A stretch of 64,000 bases of DNA from Nitzschia sp. DOCU1 (Eukaryota > Bacillariophyta > Bacillariophyceae > Bacillariales > Bacillariaceae), in contig OX595986.1 in NCBI GenBank assembly GCA_951394045.1, positions 4,989,534-5,053,533 on the forward strand. Direction: 5' to 3'. This document shows, piece after piece, positions 10,451-20,614 of this stretch; position 1 is the first letter of the stretch, and each line of letters opens with the position of its first letter. The translations under genes and the position numbers were made by a program. Under the pieces are notes generated by a model, which saw only the letters and a program-made list of their open reading frames with translations, searched no databases and was not told the origin of the DNA.

Positions 10451-11290
10451 ACAGAATATGGTTTCTGAGGCAAGGGCATAAGCTAGAAAACATTTGACGC
10501 TGTTTGTTAAACACGATTGATATGCCTTACGAATCCAGCCTCTTCAGGGTGGGACGCTGACGTCAATCACTCGTCGACTAGACGGACTACATCAGAAAGA
10601 TAGCAAGCTAGAGAAGTGGGCCGATCGCTGTCCAGCTGGATGCTACAATCACACCCAAGCTGTAAACGGCAAGCTATGGTTGATTTGAAGACGCTTGTAA
10701 AGTTTTTGTCAAATTACGATAGGTAGTTAGAAACTTAGTAGCCCTTTTTCAATGCCCTCATCGACCCATGGGAAAAACGGTCGGCCACGCGGTCTATCGT
10801 GTGTTCGTTTGTTAGATGACGCTAACTCACTCTGTGATCAAAAGGAGACCATGAAAATTTAAACTAGAGTCAATGTCAATATAAAGTACAATATTGTAAA
10901 GAGCGACCTTGCCAGAAAGGGTAAGCAAAGTCCGGAATGTAATAGAGGGAAGATGGTCGCCCGCCGTGATTTCACTATAAATTTATGTGTAAGCAGTCGA
11001 GGTAATCAAAATCACTCAAGATCAATTTCCCTTTAAGTAAATGCATATGCCCTCTTGGAGGCAGCCGAGGGGATGCAATGCGATTTCCCGAGATTTCACT
11101 ACTCGCAATTTGGTGACACAAGATTTTACAACAAGCGATTTCGCAACAACCGCTTTCGTACTGGGGGCATGGGTGCGACCAGACCGCCTGGCGCGCACGG
11201 AGGCCTGATCGATGACGCCACCTTCATGTTTTCGAACGTCATCAGTCATCAGAGGTAATGAAGCACATTTGAACACCGCCCAGCACAACA
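10451..11290. other. Intergenic, no feature recognised
   Basis: AT-rich sequence with many stops on all frames. Nothing supportable is seen. Confidence 0.5.
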
Positions 11291-11344
11291 ATAGTACATC
11301 GTTGTTGCATTCAAGCTTTCCAATCTATTTTATCGTCCACTAAT

Positions 11345-11875
11345 CCTTCATCCCCGCAACAACCTTCCGCGGATCCATCCTCGTCACAACAATCTGCTCC
11401 TTCCTTTGACGCATTTGGGCAAGAAGATGACCAAGAAGACAATCCTAACGGATCAACAAAAGGACCAAGAAGCGCTTGATCCCTGTGCTTAGCAGGATTC
11501 AGAAGGCCAAGACAGCGAGTGTGGGGAGGATCCCTTGACTGCGCAGACGAATACGTTGACGATGATGAAAATGACGTTGTTGGCGAGGGCAAAAACTCTG
11601 AAGACTCCAAAGGCTTGGAACCCACCGATTCTGAGTTTTACAAGTCGGAAAATAATGCTGCATCTTATGATGACGACGATGAAGTTGACTACTCGGTGTT
11701 TGGGTGCAGTGGATCCGTTGTGGACTACTACAGTACTGCAACCACAATAATCCATACTATGAGATGGCGACGATTCGCTTCCGCAACAACAAGAAATTTG
11801 GCTGCCACAGTTGCGTCGAATCATGGCTGGCGTGACCGGAACCGGCATCTTGGAAACTTTCACTTTGACCTTTGA
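11345..11875 (+). pseudogene. Fragment of an unknown acidic protein
   Basis: One frame reads as Ser/Gln/Asp-rich low-complexity protein (PSSSQQSAPSFDAFGQEDDQ) from about 11350, meets a TGA at 11477-11479, then continues as an acidic stretch (DEYVDDDENDVVGEG, ASYDDDDEVDY) to a stop at 11873-11875. No ATG begins it convincingly and no domain is recognised. It may be a decayed tail of a transposon protein or a chance acidic frame. Confidence 0.3.
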
Positions 11876-12345
11876 AAAGATGAGGATCTAGTCAAGACGA
11901 TTCAATCAGGTAGCAGCAATGCTGCGCCGGGTACATCGTCGTGATGACTATGACGTCGAGGATTGACGAAACCAACATTTCCAATGTGCATAAAGTCAAG
12001 CTTGAAGATATTTTGCGACAGGTAAAAATACTGAAACGGATTCCTGGAGCGTACCGACGGTTGCTTTGGTCGCCACAAGCGCCGCAGCAAATTAATCTAT
12101 TGGATTCACATGGTAGAGGGTATAAAACATCAACTAGTCAATAGGATTCCTTGTACAATTGTTTTCTATGCTATGGCGGTTCCAATCGTTACTACATTAA
12201 TATGATGATCTATGCTGATTCTTAATCATCGAGCCTTTAGCTTAATGGCAACGAATGACTACTAGCAAACAAATTGTCATGTTGCGATGCGAAATCTACG
12301 CGAAGGCGAGCGATTGAACACGGAATATTCCATTACAACGCAACT
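11876..12345. other. Intergenic, no feature recognised
   Basis: A 67-codon frame at 11941-12144 is present, but it has no recognisable motif. Nothing else is seen. Confidence 0.45.
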
Positions 12346-12562
12346 AGATTTATCATCTATCTATTCATCGAACGGATTGGCCGAGTTTGTTCACGCAACA
12401 AATTTCTGAGCCCCACCGCTGTTCGATATGGATGGTGTAGGCCACAGCAGCTGTGCCCGGAGGAGAGTTCCCTCTACCCACATACGGGAGGTGAGATCCG
12501 CCTAGAGATCGCCAGGAGTTGGCTAAAATTCATCAAACTTTTGGCTTCGTTTTTGTGTTCTC
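12346..12562. repeat. Dispersed composite repeat, copy C (one unit)
   Basis: Begins with AGATTTATCATCTATC as copy A does. It carries the CCCGGAGGAGAGTTCCCTC block and the CGCCAGGAGTTGGCTAAAAT block of copy B unit 1, ending in the CAAACTTTTGGCTTCG motif that starts the next unit in the other copies. It is about 200 bp, one unit only. Confidence 0.8.
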
Positions 12563-12564
12563 TG

Positions 12565-13390
12565 TAGCGACAAATGAAACGAGAATCAGAGAAGCATAAA
12601 CCTTCAAGTATTGATATTGCGCCGAAATGCCGTCGGTTTGAGTTTGGGCCGGAAATGAAACACCCAAGATTTGAGTGGGTGAGGTGGCACCTGTCGTCCA
12701 AGTGGCCAAGAACCATTCGACGGATACGTATGCCAATCGATCAATACCCATAAACAACATTCGCCCACCTCCCGGCGTTGAAAACATAGCAACCAAGTCT
12801 TGAGACTGGAAACACCATGCTCTCGTTGTTCGACTTGAATGAGACACCCACGCTTCTTGTTTCCACCCTTGTCATCATGTCTTGGCCTTCTTGGCCATCC
12901 TTCTTGCTTTCATCTTCGCTATCACTTTCTTCGGGATTTTCTCGAACGCTCGACTTGATGTGATCGACTGCACGAAGCGTGTTCTTGTCGGTCAGGTGGA
13001 AGTGGGCCAATCCGTCCCACGGCCCAAGAAGCGATTTTTGCCATCCACTAGTAGCAAAATCTTTACCGCCTTGTCTTTCAATAGAGCTTCCGGCGAAGCA
13101 ATGAGACGTTCAAAGACGGTCTTGCCTGTACCCGAGTCCAAAGCACTAAACGGATCATGCAGAATCACTAATGATGCACTCGAACTGTAGGCCGCACCAG
13201 CTAGTGACACACGTTGCTTTGTTCTCCACTCAAGGTCACATTTCGCTCTCCAATTTCAGTCAAATCACCATGCTCGCCCAATTGTTCCAGATCGGTACGC
13301 TAACAGCAGGCATCCAAAACCTATCGCAAAAGCAAGGCGATGTGTTATCTTTCTTAAATGCCAACATGGATGCGGCGATTCTCTGTTTCG
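12565..13390 (-). pseudogene. ABCC/MRP-type ABC transporter fragment
   Basis: Read on the minus strand, this matches the end of NBD1 and the start of membrane domain 2 of an ABCC (multidrug-resistance-associated) exporter. Order: DLTEIGERNVTLSGEQ (signature region, about 13270-13220), then SLVILHDPFSALDSGTGKTV (Walker B and D-loop), LVDGKNRFLG, an Asp/Glu-rich linker (DSEDESKKDGQEG), GVSSLKTW, and DRLAYVSVEWFLATWTT from the first helix of the second membrane domain. At least three frame changes are needed to read it through, and both flanks are missing. It is a dead fragment, directly next to repeat copy C. Confidence 0.82.
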
Positions 13391-13990
13391 TTGTTCGTCC
13401 TCGACTAGGAAAGTGTTTGCCGATTCTTCTTCAACGTTGCATGCGACACTCATGTCGCTATCAGATAGAAAGAACGGGGCATGGCAGATGATTCAAGACG
13501 TATGGGATAGTCTAGCTATCAACAACTCGAGTGGAGTCAACGAGGATAAGCATTGCGTCGGACTTTCAAGAAGAGAGATAGCTTTCGTTTGTTTTGAGAG
13601 GTCGTTTTCTTTTTTGTATGACATGTGGCGTACGGTCCGGTATCCAATTCCCATTTTCGGCCACCATGCCACTCACGTCACTCTCTTCGAATTCTCAAAA
13701 TTTGCTACCGGTAAAAATGGAACACGCCACAAATATGCCCGCAGAAGGCCAGCCTGCCGATCGATTTCGTAATCTTTTTTTGTGGGACGGAGATATCCGA
13801 ACGACGTGCAGCTCGCCATTTTTGTGGAAGGGCTCGCCACACAGCACACTACCGAGAAGAAGCGGCATCGCGATCCTTTGGATATCCCTCTCTCCATTCA
13901 GTCATTGAGAAGTGTCACCTTCCGCTCCTTGCTTGCTTGTGGATCGTCGCCTCTCTTTATCACTATAGAGAGTAGCTAGCATAGCACACT
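13391..13990. other. Intergenic, upstream of the 14020 gene
   Basis: Open frames on both strands overlap here, but none has a recognisable motif. The last 100 bases presumably contain the promoter of the next gene. Confidence 0.45.
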
Positions 13991-14002
13991 GTTGACGTCA
14001 AC
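13991..14002. promoter_or_regulatory. CRE-like palindrome (bZIP-type site)
   Basis: GTTGACGTCAAC is a perfect 12-base palindrome with the TGACGTCA core that bZIP/CREB-ATF factors bind. It ends 17 bases before the ATG at 14020, so it would lie in the leader or core promoter. CRE-type cores are described in some diatom CO2- and light-responsive promoters; whether this one acts is inference. Confidence 0.45.
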
Positions 14003-14019
14003 GACGACAACTATTCAAG

Positions 14020-15246
14020 ATGAAGAGATCCCACGAAGACATGGTGGCAGAAGATGCCGCCGGCGTTTCAGTCGCAGTGGTCCAGCCACCCCCTGCACAA
14101 GCCTCACAAAGCGACGCTGACAGTAGCAATGTGATTGAGGACGTCTTTTACAAGCACGACTTGTTGCCCAAGATTTTGAGTTTTGTGGTTGACACTTCTA
14201 ATTACTTGACTCTGTTGAGGTCAGTCAATCAGCAGCAATGGAAGCAAGCCCTGGTGGGCAACTTGGAGCCGCCCTTCTTGGATACCATGGCCCAGATTTC
14301 CCTGGAGCACGACACAACGGGGCTCATCATTACGAAACAAGTCGCCATTCCCTTGTTCAAACAAGCCCTCGTGTCTCTCCAAGACAATCAGTCCCCCATG
14401 TATCGGCAAATGCCCCGCGATGAAACGCTGTTGATTCCAGACGGCGAACCCACCTTTAAAAAGTGGCCCAGTTTGTGGCCTCGCAATCATGTCACTCTGA
14501 GCTATTTCTTTTATGTCGTGTGCTTGCAAAATCCTCCTCATTGCCACAAGGAACACTTGTACAATGTCACGCGCGAGTATTTGAATCGCCTATTTGTCAC
14601 CAGAATCCAACAGTGTGCCAAAATTCTCGCTCTCCAGGAACAACAAACACAACAAGAACAAGACGACAATACTACGGGGGATCCGCTTACGCAATTGGAA
14701 GAACTAGTCTCCATTTGGCGTCAATTACGGGGAATCGCCAAAACAGTAGTGAGCATGACAAGTTATTTGGACAAGTTTTATGTCTCGCAAACAAGCCAAA
14801 AATCATTGGCCACAATACAAGAATTGGCAGATCGCGCTCTACTCATTGCCTTGGAACAAGCCTTTGGGACCGAAACGATTTGGATCAAGACCACCACTGA
14901 AGCTACTTCTCAACTAGATCTGGTCATGGAACATGCCCTGAAAGAAATTTCCACCATGGAAGATGGTTCGACATTCTTGGCACATTTACCCTTGTTGGAA
15001 AAATCCTTGTTGGCGTGTGATACCTTGCGAACGGTATTGGAAAAGTATCAAATCCAAAAATTGGATTCGCGCAACACCATGATTACCACTGACGACGATA
15101 TCCAATTACCAATCTCGGTAACAACCTTGGAAACCATAATTCAAATTTGTACACGTGTCGGGACTGCCATTCGACCGGTGGTAGAAGCCATGAAAAAAGT
15201 AAGGGATGTCATCAAGAAACGGGGTCTAGATCCAGATAATCTATAA
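14020..15246 (+). CDS. Unknown helical protein with F-box-like start and cullin-like middle
   Basis: An intact 408-residue frame starting at ATG 14020, with no introns seen. Residues 1-45 are polar and probably disordered. Residues 46-85 (DLLPKILSFVVDTSNYLTLL) have the shape of an F-box. Residues about 235-275 (LEELVSIWRQLRGIAKTVVS then MTSYLDKFYV) resemble the cullin N-terminal helical repeat, where a short YLDRxYV motif is usual. The rest is predicted helical and Gln-rich around residues 205-215. No cullin C-terminal domain or neddylation site is present. If the resemblance is real, it could be an adaptor in ubiquitin ligation, but I do not recognise the family. A CRE-like palindrome lies just upstream. 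Confidence 0.75.
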   Translation: MKRSHEDMVAEDAAGVSVAVVQPPPAQASQSDADSSNVIEDVFYKHDLLPKILSFVVDTSNYLTLLRSVNQQQWKQALVGNLEPPFLDTMAQISLEHDTTGLIITKQVAIPLFKQALVSLQDNQSPMYRQMPRDETLLIPDGEPTFKKWPSLWPRNHVTLSYFFYVVCLQNPPHCHKEHLYNVTREYLNRLFVTRIQQCAKILALQEQQTQQEQDDNTTGDPLTQLEELVSIWRQLRGIAKTVVSMTSYLDKFYVSQTSQKSLATIQELADRALLIALEQAFGTETIWIKTTTEATSQLDLVMEHALKEISTMEDGSTFLAHLPLLEKSLLACDTLRTVLEKYQIQKLDSRNTMITTDDDIQLPISVTTLETIIQICTRVGTAIRPVVEAMKKVRDVIKKRGLDPDNL

Positions 15247-15589
15247 ACATGTACTGCTGAGATTCAAGCAACAAAGTGAGCATGGCACAAACGCGAACCT
15301 ACTAGACGCAAAAGAGGAAACTACTAGAAGAATGCTATCTTTCAAGATGCTCTCGCAGTATAGTAGCCAATATGGCACTATACCACTACGACTACGAGTT
15401 CTTGTTCGTCAGCCGCTTTACAGCCACGCCGTTTTTGGTTTGTACTACTAGAGGTTCTCTCCGGAATTTATTCTGTACTAGTAGCAAGTATAAGCGGTGC
15501 TCTTGACTCTCACGTTTGTCAATCGCAACTCGGCAATTGCGTTTCGCTCCTACAAAGTATTGCGATCTCGGGCGCTATCGGTAGTTTAC
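15247..15589. other. Intergenic, no feature recognised
   Basis: 3' flank of the 14020 gene, with no coding signal. It may hold that gene's transcript end, but no signal is clear. Confidence 0.45.
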
Positions 15590-16115
15590 CGTGCTGGCTC
15601 CAAGAAATCCGACCACATCGATCGCATTTCCGGGCGGTGGCAAGACATCCACTGTTTTTTCTTCGCATGTTGTCATGTTGAATGTGTCATGTGTGGAGGG
15701 TCATCTCTTGCTTTCACGGGCACCAATGAACGTAACCCACCACGTGGCACTTCTTTGGGAGGCAACCAACGTCGTTGGCGCAAAAACTCATGCCAAGCGA
15801 CGAGATAGAGATGTATCGCTATCGTAAAAGGCAAGTCTCGTCTAAAGTGCCGCCCTATGCTTTCTCTTGTGCTGCTTGTGTCATGCGGTTTGGAAAGCCC
15901 CTTTTGGACCGCATCATCTCTATCGTATCCGTACAAGAGTAGTAGTCTCGTTGCGATTGCACATCTTTCTATGACCTTCATGGTGAACTCTTTATCTGAC
16001 TTTGAAAGTCCAATGGTGGCACCCCCACCAGCTACGAGAATCAAGGATCGGCCGACAACGGCCGAACGATGCAGTGCCGACCGCTTGACACGAGTGGGAC
16101 AGCCCGAACAGTGAC
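15590..16115 (+). pseudogene. Partial broken copy of the 5' region of the 7TM-phosphatase gene at 20615
   Basis: Bases 15600-15990 parallel the promoter of the gene at 20615: shared CCGACCACATC, GGCAAGACAT, GGAAAGCCCCTTTTG, a near-match around TCTCTATCGTAT, and TTGCACATCT/CTGCACATCT just before the start. The copy then jumps to an internal coding part: its RPTTAERC, TRVGQPE stretch (about 16050-16110) matches residues about 444-462 (RPTTAERC, TRLGEPE) of the intact protein. So the copy kept the promoter and one internal segment and lost about 1.2 kb between. It stops at 16111-16113. It is non-functional as a receptor. Confidence 0.75.
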
Positions 16116-17407
16116 TTCTTGCTCCTATGTTACCAGGCTGACGACAATGATTATTCCGTCGCTCGTCTTCGTGTATTTGTCCCCCTTCTTGTATCAGATT
16201 GTGCTGACAGAGGAGTTACCACAATGATTCTCTCTTATTCCAGTAAACAACGGTCATCTAGAACAAGGAGTCGATCAAGTAAACGCACCACAACGAGAGA
16301 TAAGAGCAGCATATGCGGACAGCTTATCCTTTTTCCAGACGATCCGGATTCAGGTGACAGTTGGTCTTCATGATTGTCCACCGATGAAATCGGTCAATCC
16401 TGGTACTCTCCAGAAGAGATACGCCGAATAAGGCGGCAGGACTTCAAGCTTCAACGTTCCCTTTATGAGATACCAAGGAAGAAGATCCGGATATTTTGAT
16501 GAATATGTATGGCATTCATTTAAATCGAGGCAACCAAGATGAACAGAGATTCGTATGGCTAAAAGGCGTTACAAGCAACAGATTCCGTTGGAGCACCTAT
16601 TGCGCATCCTAGTCTCGCACTTTAGAGCGGCAAGAGAAGAAGCCACTGCACGGGGTTCGGAAGTCAACACACAAGCCATCTACGACTTGCGTCGGGATCT
16701 CATGTCAACCGCTCCTAGATGCTACAATCATAGCGATCGACTAGTGCAAAAATGTCTATTGCCGTCGTTGTGCCTGCGTCATGGCCGCGAGAGGCGTTAG
16801 TTGATAACCATGTTTTTCAACTTTAAGTCCGCAAATATTTTAAAATGTTAAGCGGCAACATACGATAGAGAGAACCCCCAAGGTTCGCACCCTGAAGGAA
16901 TGATAATCAACTGAGAACCTCCAGACGTGAGATGTTTCTCTCGTGGCCTACTAGGTAGTGGGAGCGCTACGGCTTCTAAGGTACACAAGTCTGGCAGACG
17001 CGAAGCCAAAGCAATAGCGATGGTCGGGGAATCTGCAAAAACTCAACTGCGATGTCGCCGTAGCGCATCGCAAATCTGCCGGCAATAGTGCCAAAGGAGT
17101 GGTCATGCAATTACGGGGGTGTAGATTGCTACAGCCTCTGGTACATCAATCATGAGAAGGAGTCAGACAAAAAGACCACCGCTCACGCCTGTGTGATAGG
17201 GCCCGTTGGTTGGAGATTGATGAAAGAAAAGCAGTGAAACGATGTCATAATTTCGAGGTTGGACTGATTTATCAGATTTATCAGAAAGTTTCCCAGTCGG
17301 TGATTACCGGTACGGATAACTCGAACACCAGTGGTCGTCGCGAAATCCGCCAAAACTAAGTCCGATACCCTCTTGCTTGTTGTCAGTTTTTGTTACAGAT
17401 CTTAAAA
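16116..17407. other. Mostly non-coding, with a possible ORF fragment
   Basis: Frames at 16395-16500 (WYSPEEIRRIRRQDFKLQRS) and 16555-16800 (about 81 codons, basic, starting at an ATG) have a protein-like look and may be exons or remnants of one gene, but I do not recognise them. The stretch 16801-17380 shows nothing. A TTTTGTTACAG sequence at 17388-17398 looks like a splice acceptor just before the next start, so a 5' non-coding exon is possible. Confidence 0.35.
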
Positions 17408-19948
17408 ATGGAAAATGTTACAGAAATCTCACCAACGAAGAAAAGCCCACACGACGACATTACGAACGGGGCTAGTGAGTACTCCAGTGCCTTTTCGTCG
17501 GTCGTCAACATGAAGGACTTGGCAGCGGAGATTGGCCAAAAGAGTGACGGCGAAGTTTTCAAAGACGACCTGTCCAAAGACAGTTCCGATTGGTCCATCA
17601 ACGCAGCTCTGTATGTAAGCGAGCAATACTCATACGGAGGATACGGAACTGGGCCCACAGCTGGCCCAAGGGTCTATAAGAGCGACAAAGAACTCAAGGA
17701 TACCCAGCCACCTGAAGCCAGCTTTCTAGCGGGAGAATCCTGGTTCATGAAGTCATATTCTTTGATTCGCTTGGTGATCACAATGGTCGTTGGTACTGGC
17801 GCCGTGGTCGCCTTGGCCATTGCCTACGGGTATGACCTCACGCTTCTCCAGGATCCCGACGCAAGATTTGCCTTCGGACCGTACGGAGCTCTCCTCGTTT
17901 CGTATACGACACTTCAGTACATCTTTGCGTACTTGTCGCATCGCCAATCAAGGAAGAGTGTACCGCCAGAGGACTTTCATGAGACCAGCCAGCACACAAT
18001 CGCCATCCAGATTTCTGCCCACCAAGAAGACCCTGATTACTTCCGGGAGTGCCTCAGGGGCGTGATGAGGCTCAAGTACCCGCAGCATAATATCAAAGTC
18101 CTTTGCTGCATCGATGGAAACGGTCCTGATTCTCTCTATATGGCCGAAATATTCCACGATGTCATGAATGAATTTGGCAAGGAGGGTGCCTTTTTCCGCT
18201 GGGACTATAATTTCCACGAGCTTCCCCAGGGTCTCAGCGATAGCGAAAACGGAGTAGCTTCGTTGACGGAATGCGTCGAGAGAAATCAGTTCATTCTCAT
18301 CATGCAGAAGTGGGGAGGAAAGCGTGAAGTCATGTACACCGCATTCAAGGCTCTGAAAGACAAGGTCGATTTTGTCCAGGTCTGCGATTCTGACACCCAA
18401 TTGGACCCAATGGCAACTGCCGAATTGGCCTGGGTACTTGAATCACAGCCACATACTGGCGCTGTTGGAGGAGACGTTCAGATTTGGAACGACGGAGACT
18501 CTTTTGTCTCCTTTCTCAGCAGTCTTCGGTACTGGGTGGCCTTCAACGTCGAGCGCGCGAGTCAGAGCTACTTTGGTGTAGTCTCATGTATTTCTGGGCC
18601 TATCGGGCTCTATCGCATGTCACTTGTCAGCCAAATTGTTGACTTGTGGTCCGACCAAAAGTTCTTGGGCGACGTTTGCACCTTTGGCGACGACCGTCAT
18701 TTGACGAATAGGATCCTGCAACTTGGGTACGCCACCCGGTACACTCCCCGGTCATTTTGTGTCACCGAAACTCCGTCCAGCTACCTTCGTTGGTTATCGC
18801 AGCAAATCCGTTGGACCAAAAGTTATTACCGCGAATGGCTGTTCAACAGTATGTGGTGGCACAAACACAACCTCTGGATGACGATTGACTCTGTCTTTGC
18901 AGGCACTTTCCCCTTCTTTATCATGTACACAATTGTGATTCTGACATGGTCAGGAAGCCTGTGGGCCCTGTTGTCCATTCTCATCGTCATCCAGTTGGTC
19001 GGGCTCTTCAAAGGGTTCTTGGCCTCTTTGGTGCGACGGAACAGCCTCATGCTGTTCCTCAGTCTGTACTCTTGTCTTTATGTCACATCGCTGCTTCCCG
19101 CCAAGCCGTTCGCTATCCTTACGATGCGCAAGAAGTCTTGGGGTACATCCGGTCGAAAGAACATCATGACTACATACAATGCACTCATTCCAGTATCTGT
19201 CTGGTTCTCTGTCGTGGTTGGGGGGCTCATATACACTTGCGTCGTCAACGACTACAACAAGGCCCGTGAGGTTGTTTATCTGAGCTCTGCAATTGCGGTG
19301 TATGCATTGTATTGGATTGTCATGCTTGTGGTGTGGAAGATCTGCGTTCAAAGACACCAATTGACACTGCAAGACATCAAGGCCCATTCGTCAAAAGGCT
19401 TGGACATGAAACTGGGAGAAGGGTCTAGCAGACTGTCTGTATCTGGAGACACGGCCAGACTCACCCTCGATATGTCCACTGTGACTAACGGCGGCTTTCC
19501 TTCTGAACGTCGGGGACAGGGAAGCACCGGTACTCTTTCTGTCGCATTTGAAGAGGAAGAGGAGTCTTTGGGAACTTCGGATAGCTCGACGAACCGGCCA
19601 CCGGGAACAAGTGGAGGAAAATCAAGTCTCAAGGGCGGTTCCCTCTCATCCGAAGAAGGCTCGGTCGAAAGATCGCCCTCATCGAAGTCAGCCCCCACGA
19701 GTTCCATCTCCAAAGAGTCAGTGACGGCTATGTTGACCTCATTGGAAGAAGGTACAGCGGTGATGTCTTCTTCCGCTGGCGACTCGGATGAATCTGCGGA
19801 GAAGGACGCCGAAAATGTAGACAACTCGGACATGATTCAATACCACATGATGTCCTTGGATCCGGACGAGGAAGAAGAAGCAGATGATGATTCCAGTACT
19901 GCAACGCTTGATGACATGATTCAACACCACATGATGTTCGTGGATTAG
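17408..19948 (+). CDS. Hyaluronan-synthase-like membrane glycosyltransferase (GT2)
   Basis: 846 residues, start chosen at ATG 17408. The core closely follows animal class I hyaluronan synthases: CCIDGNGPDSLYMAEIF, IMQKWGGKREVMYTAF, VCDSDTQLDP (about residue 325), GGVGGDVQ-type AVGGDVQIWN, SYFGVVSCISGPIGLYR, FGDDRHLTNR (about 427) and the processive QQIRW motif (about 464). Two helices lie before the catalytic domain (about 115-180) and about five after it, with LYSCLYVTSLLPAKPFAI and GWGTSGRK-like WGTSGRKN also conserved. This family polymerises GlcUA and GlcNAc at the plasma membrane and exports the chain; the substrate here is inferred, and chitin synthase is the main alternative. It is longer than animal enzymes (about 550-590): an N-terminal extension of about 110 residues and an acidic Ser-rich tail (about 660-846) carrying two DMIQ(Y/H)HMM repeats. 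Confidence 0.88.
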   Translation: MENVTEISPTKKSPHDDITNGASEYSSAFSSVVNMKDLAAEIGQKSDGEVFKDDLSKDSSDWSINAALYVSEQYSYGGYGTGPTAGPRVYKSDKELKDTQPPEASFLAGESWFMKSYSLIRLVITMVVGTGAVVALAIAYGYDLTLLQDPDARFAFGPYGALLVSYTTLQYIFAYLSHRQSRKSVPPEDFHETSQHTIAIQISAHQEDPDYFRECLRGVMRLKYPQHNIKVLCCIDGNGPDSLYMAEIFHDVMNEFGKEGAFFRWDYNFHELPQGLSDSENGVASLTECVERNQFILIMQKWGGKREVMYTAFKALKDKVDFVQVCDSDTQLDPMATAELAWVLESQPHTGAVGGDVQIWNDGDSFVSFLSSLRYWVAFNVERASQSYFGVVSCISGPIGLYRMSLVSQIVDLWSDQKFLGDVCTFGDDRHLTNRILQLGYATRYTPRSFCVTETPSSYLRWLSQQIRWTKSYYREWLFNSMWWHKHNLWMTIDSVFAGTFPFFIMYTIVILTWSGSLWALLSILIVIQLVGLFKGFLASLVRRNSLMLFLSLYSCLYVTSLLPAKPFAILTMRKKSWGTSGRKNIMTTYNALIPVSVWFSVVVGGLIYTCVVNDYNKAREVVYLSSAIAVYALYWIVMLVVWKICVQRHQLTLQDIKAHSSKGLDMKLGEGSSRLSVSGDTARLTLDMSTVTNGGFPSERRGQGSTGTLSVAFEEEEESLGTSDSSTNRPPGTSGGKSSLKGGSLSSEEGSVERSPSSKSAPTSSISKESVTAMLTSLEEGTAVMSSSAGDSDESAEKDAENVDNSDMIQYHMMSLDPDEEEEADDDSSTATLDDMIQHHMMFVD

Positions 19949-20614
19949 GAGCAAGAAGTGGTGTTTGCTTTGCATGGGGTGTTGATGATTGTGCGGAGGA
20001 GAGGCCACGAGACTTTTGCGTGGTTGTGGTTGAAGGACTTGCGAAACGTTAAAAAATAGTGCGATGATTTTTGTGTCTTCGAGGAGCCATGCCAAGCGAA
20101 CGACTACCGGTAGTAGCTCCAGCAGTGGCTCTCGAAGTTCATACTTGGCAGTCGCACCTCTTGCAATTTCGTTTCTTTACTACGAAGGGTAGAGATATCC
20201 TGGATTGGTACGATACGATAGCTTCAACGATATATTGAAAGCATATCTGCTGATTTGAATGAAATGAATGAATGAATGAATGACTCCACCCAAAGCCGAC
20301 CACATCAATCGAATCCATCGCGGGGGCAAGACATTTGCCGCCGCTATTTTTTTCGCACGAGTCCCATAAATGAAAAGAGTCATTCTTCCGTGCCGGCGGG
20401 TCACACACACTCTTTGGCGGCAAAAACAAACGCAGGCCGAGCTACGAGAGCGCCGTGCGGCCTCTCGGAAGGAAGTCGGAGAGCTTCCTCGCCACCGGTA
20501 CTTTGGCTTTGTGCTGTTTGTGTCATGAGAGCTGTGGAAAGCCCCTTTTGCTAAGCATCATTCTCTATCGTATCGTAGCAGGAGTAGTAGTCTTGTAGCG
20601 ACTGCACATCTAAC
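19949..20614. other. Intergenic and promoter of the 7TM-phosphatase gene
   Basis: Contains a short AATG repeat at about 20264-20283. From about 20285 to 20612 is the segment that is duplicated in diverged form at 15600-15990, so it probably holds the promoter and leader of the gene at 20615. No other gene is seen. Confidence 0.6.

Noticed and set aside
15857..16114. 85-codon ORF as an independent small gene
   Set aside because: Its C-terminal half matches an internal piece of the 20615 protein and its 5' side matches that gene's promoter, so it is a duplicate scrap.
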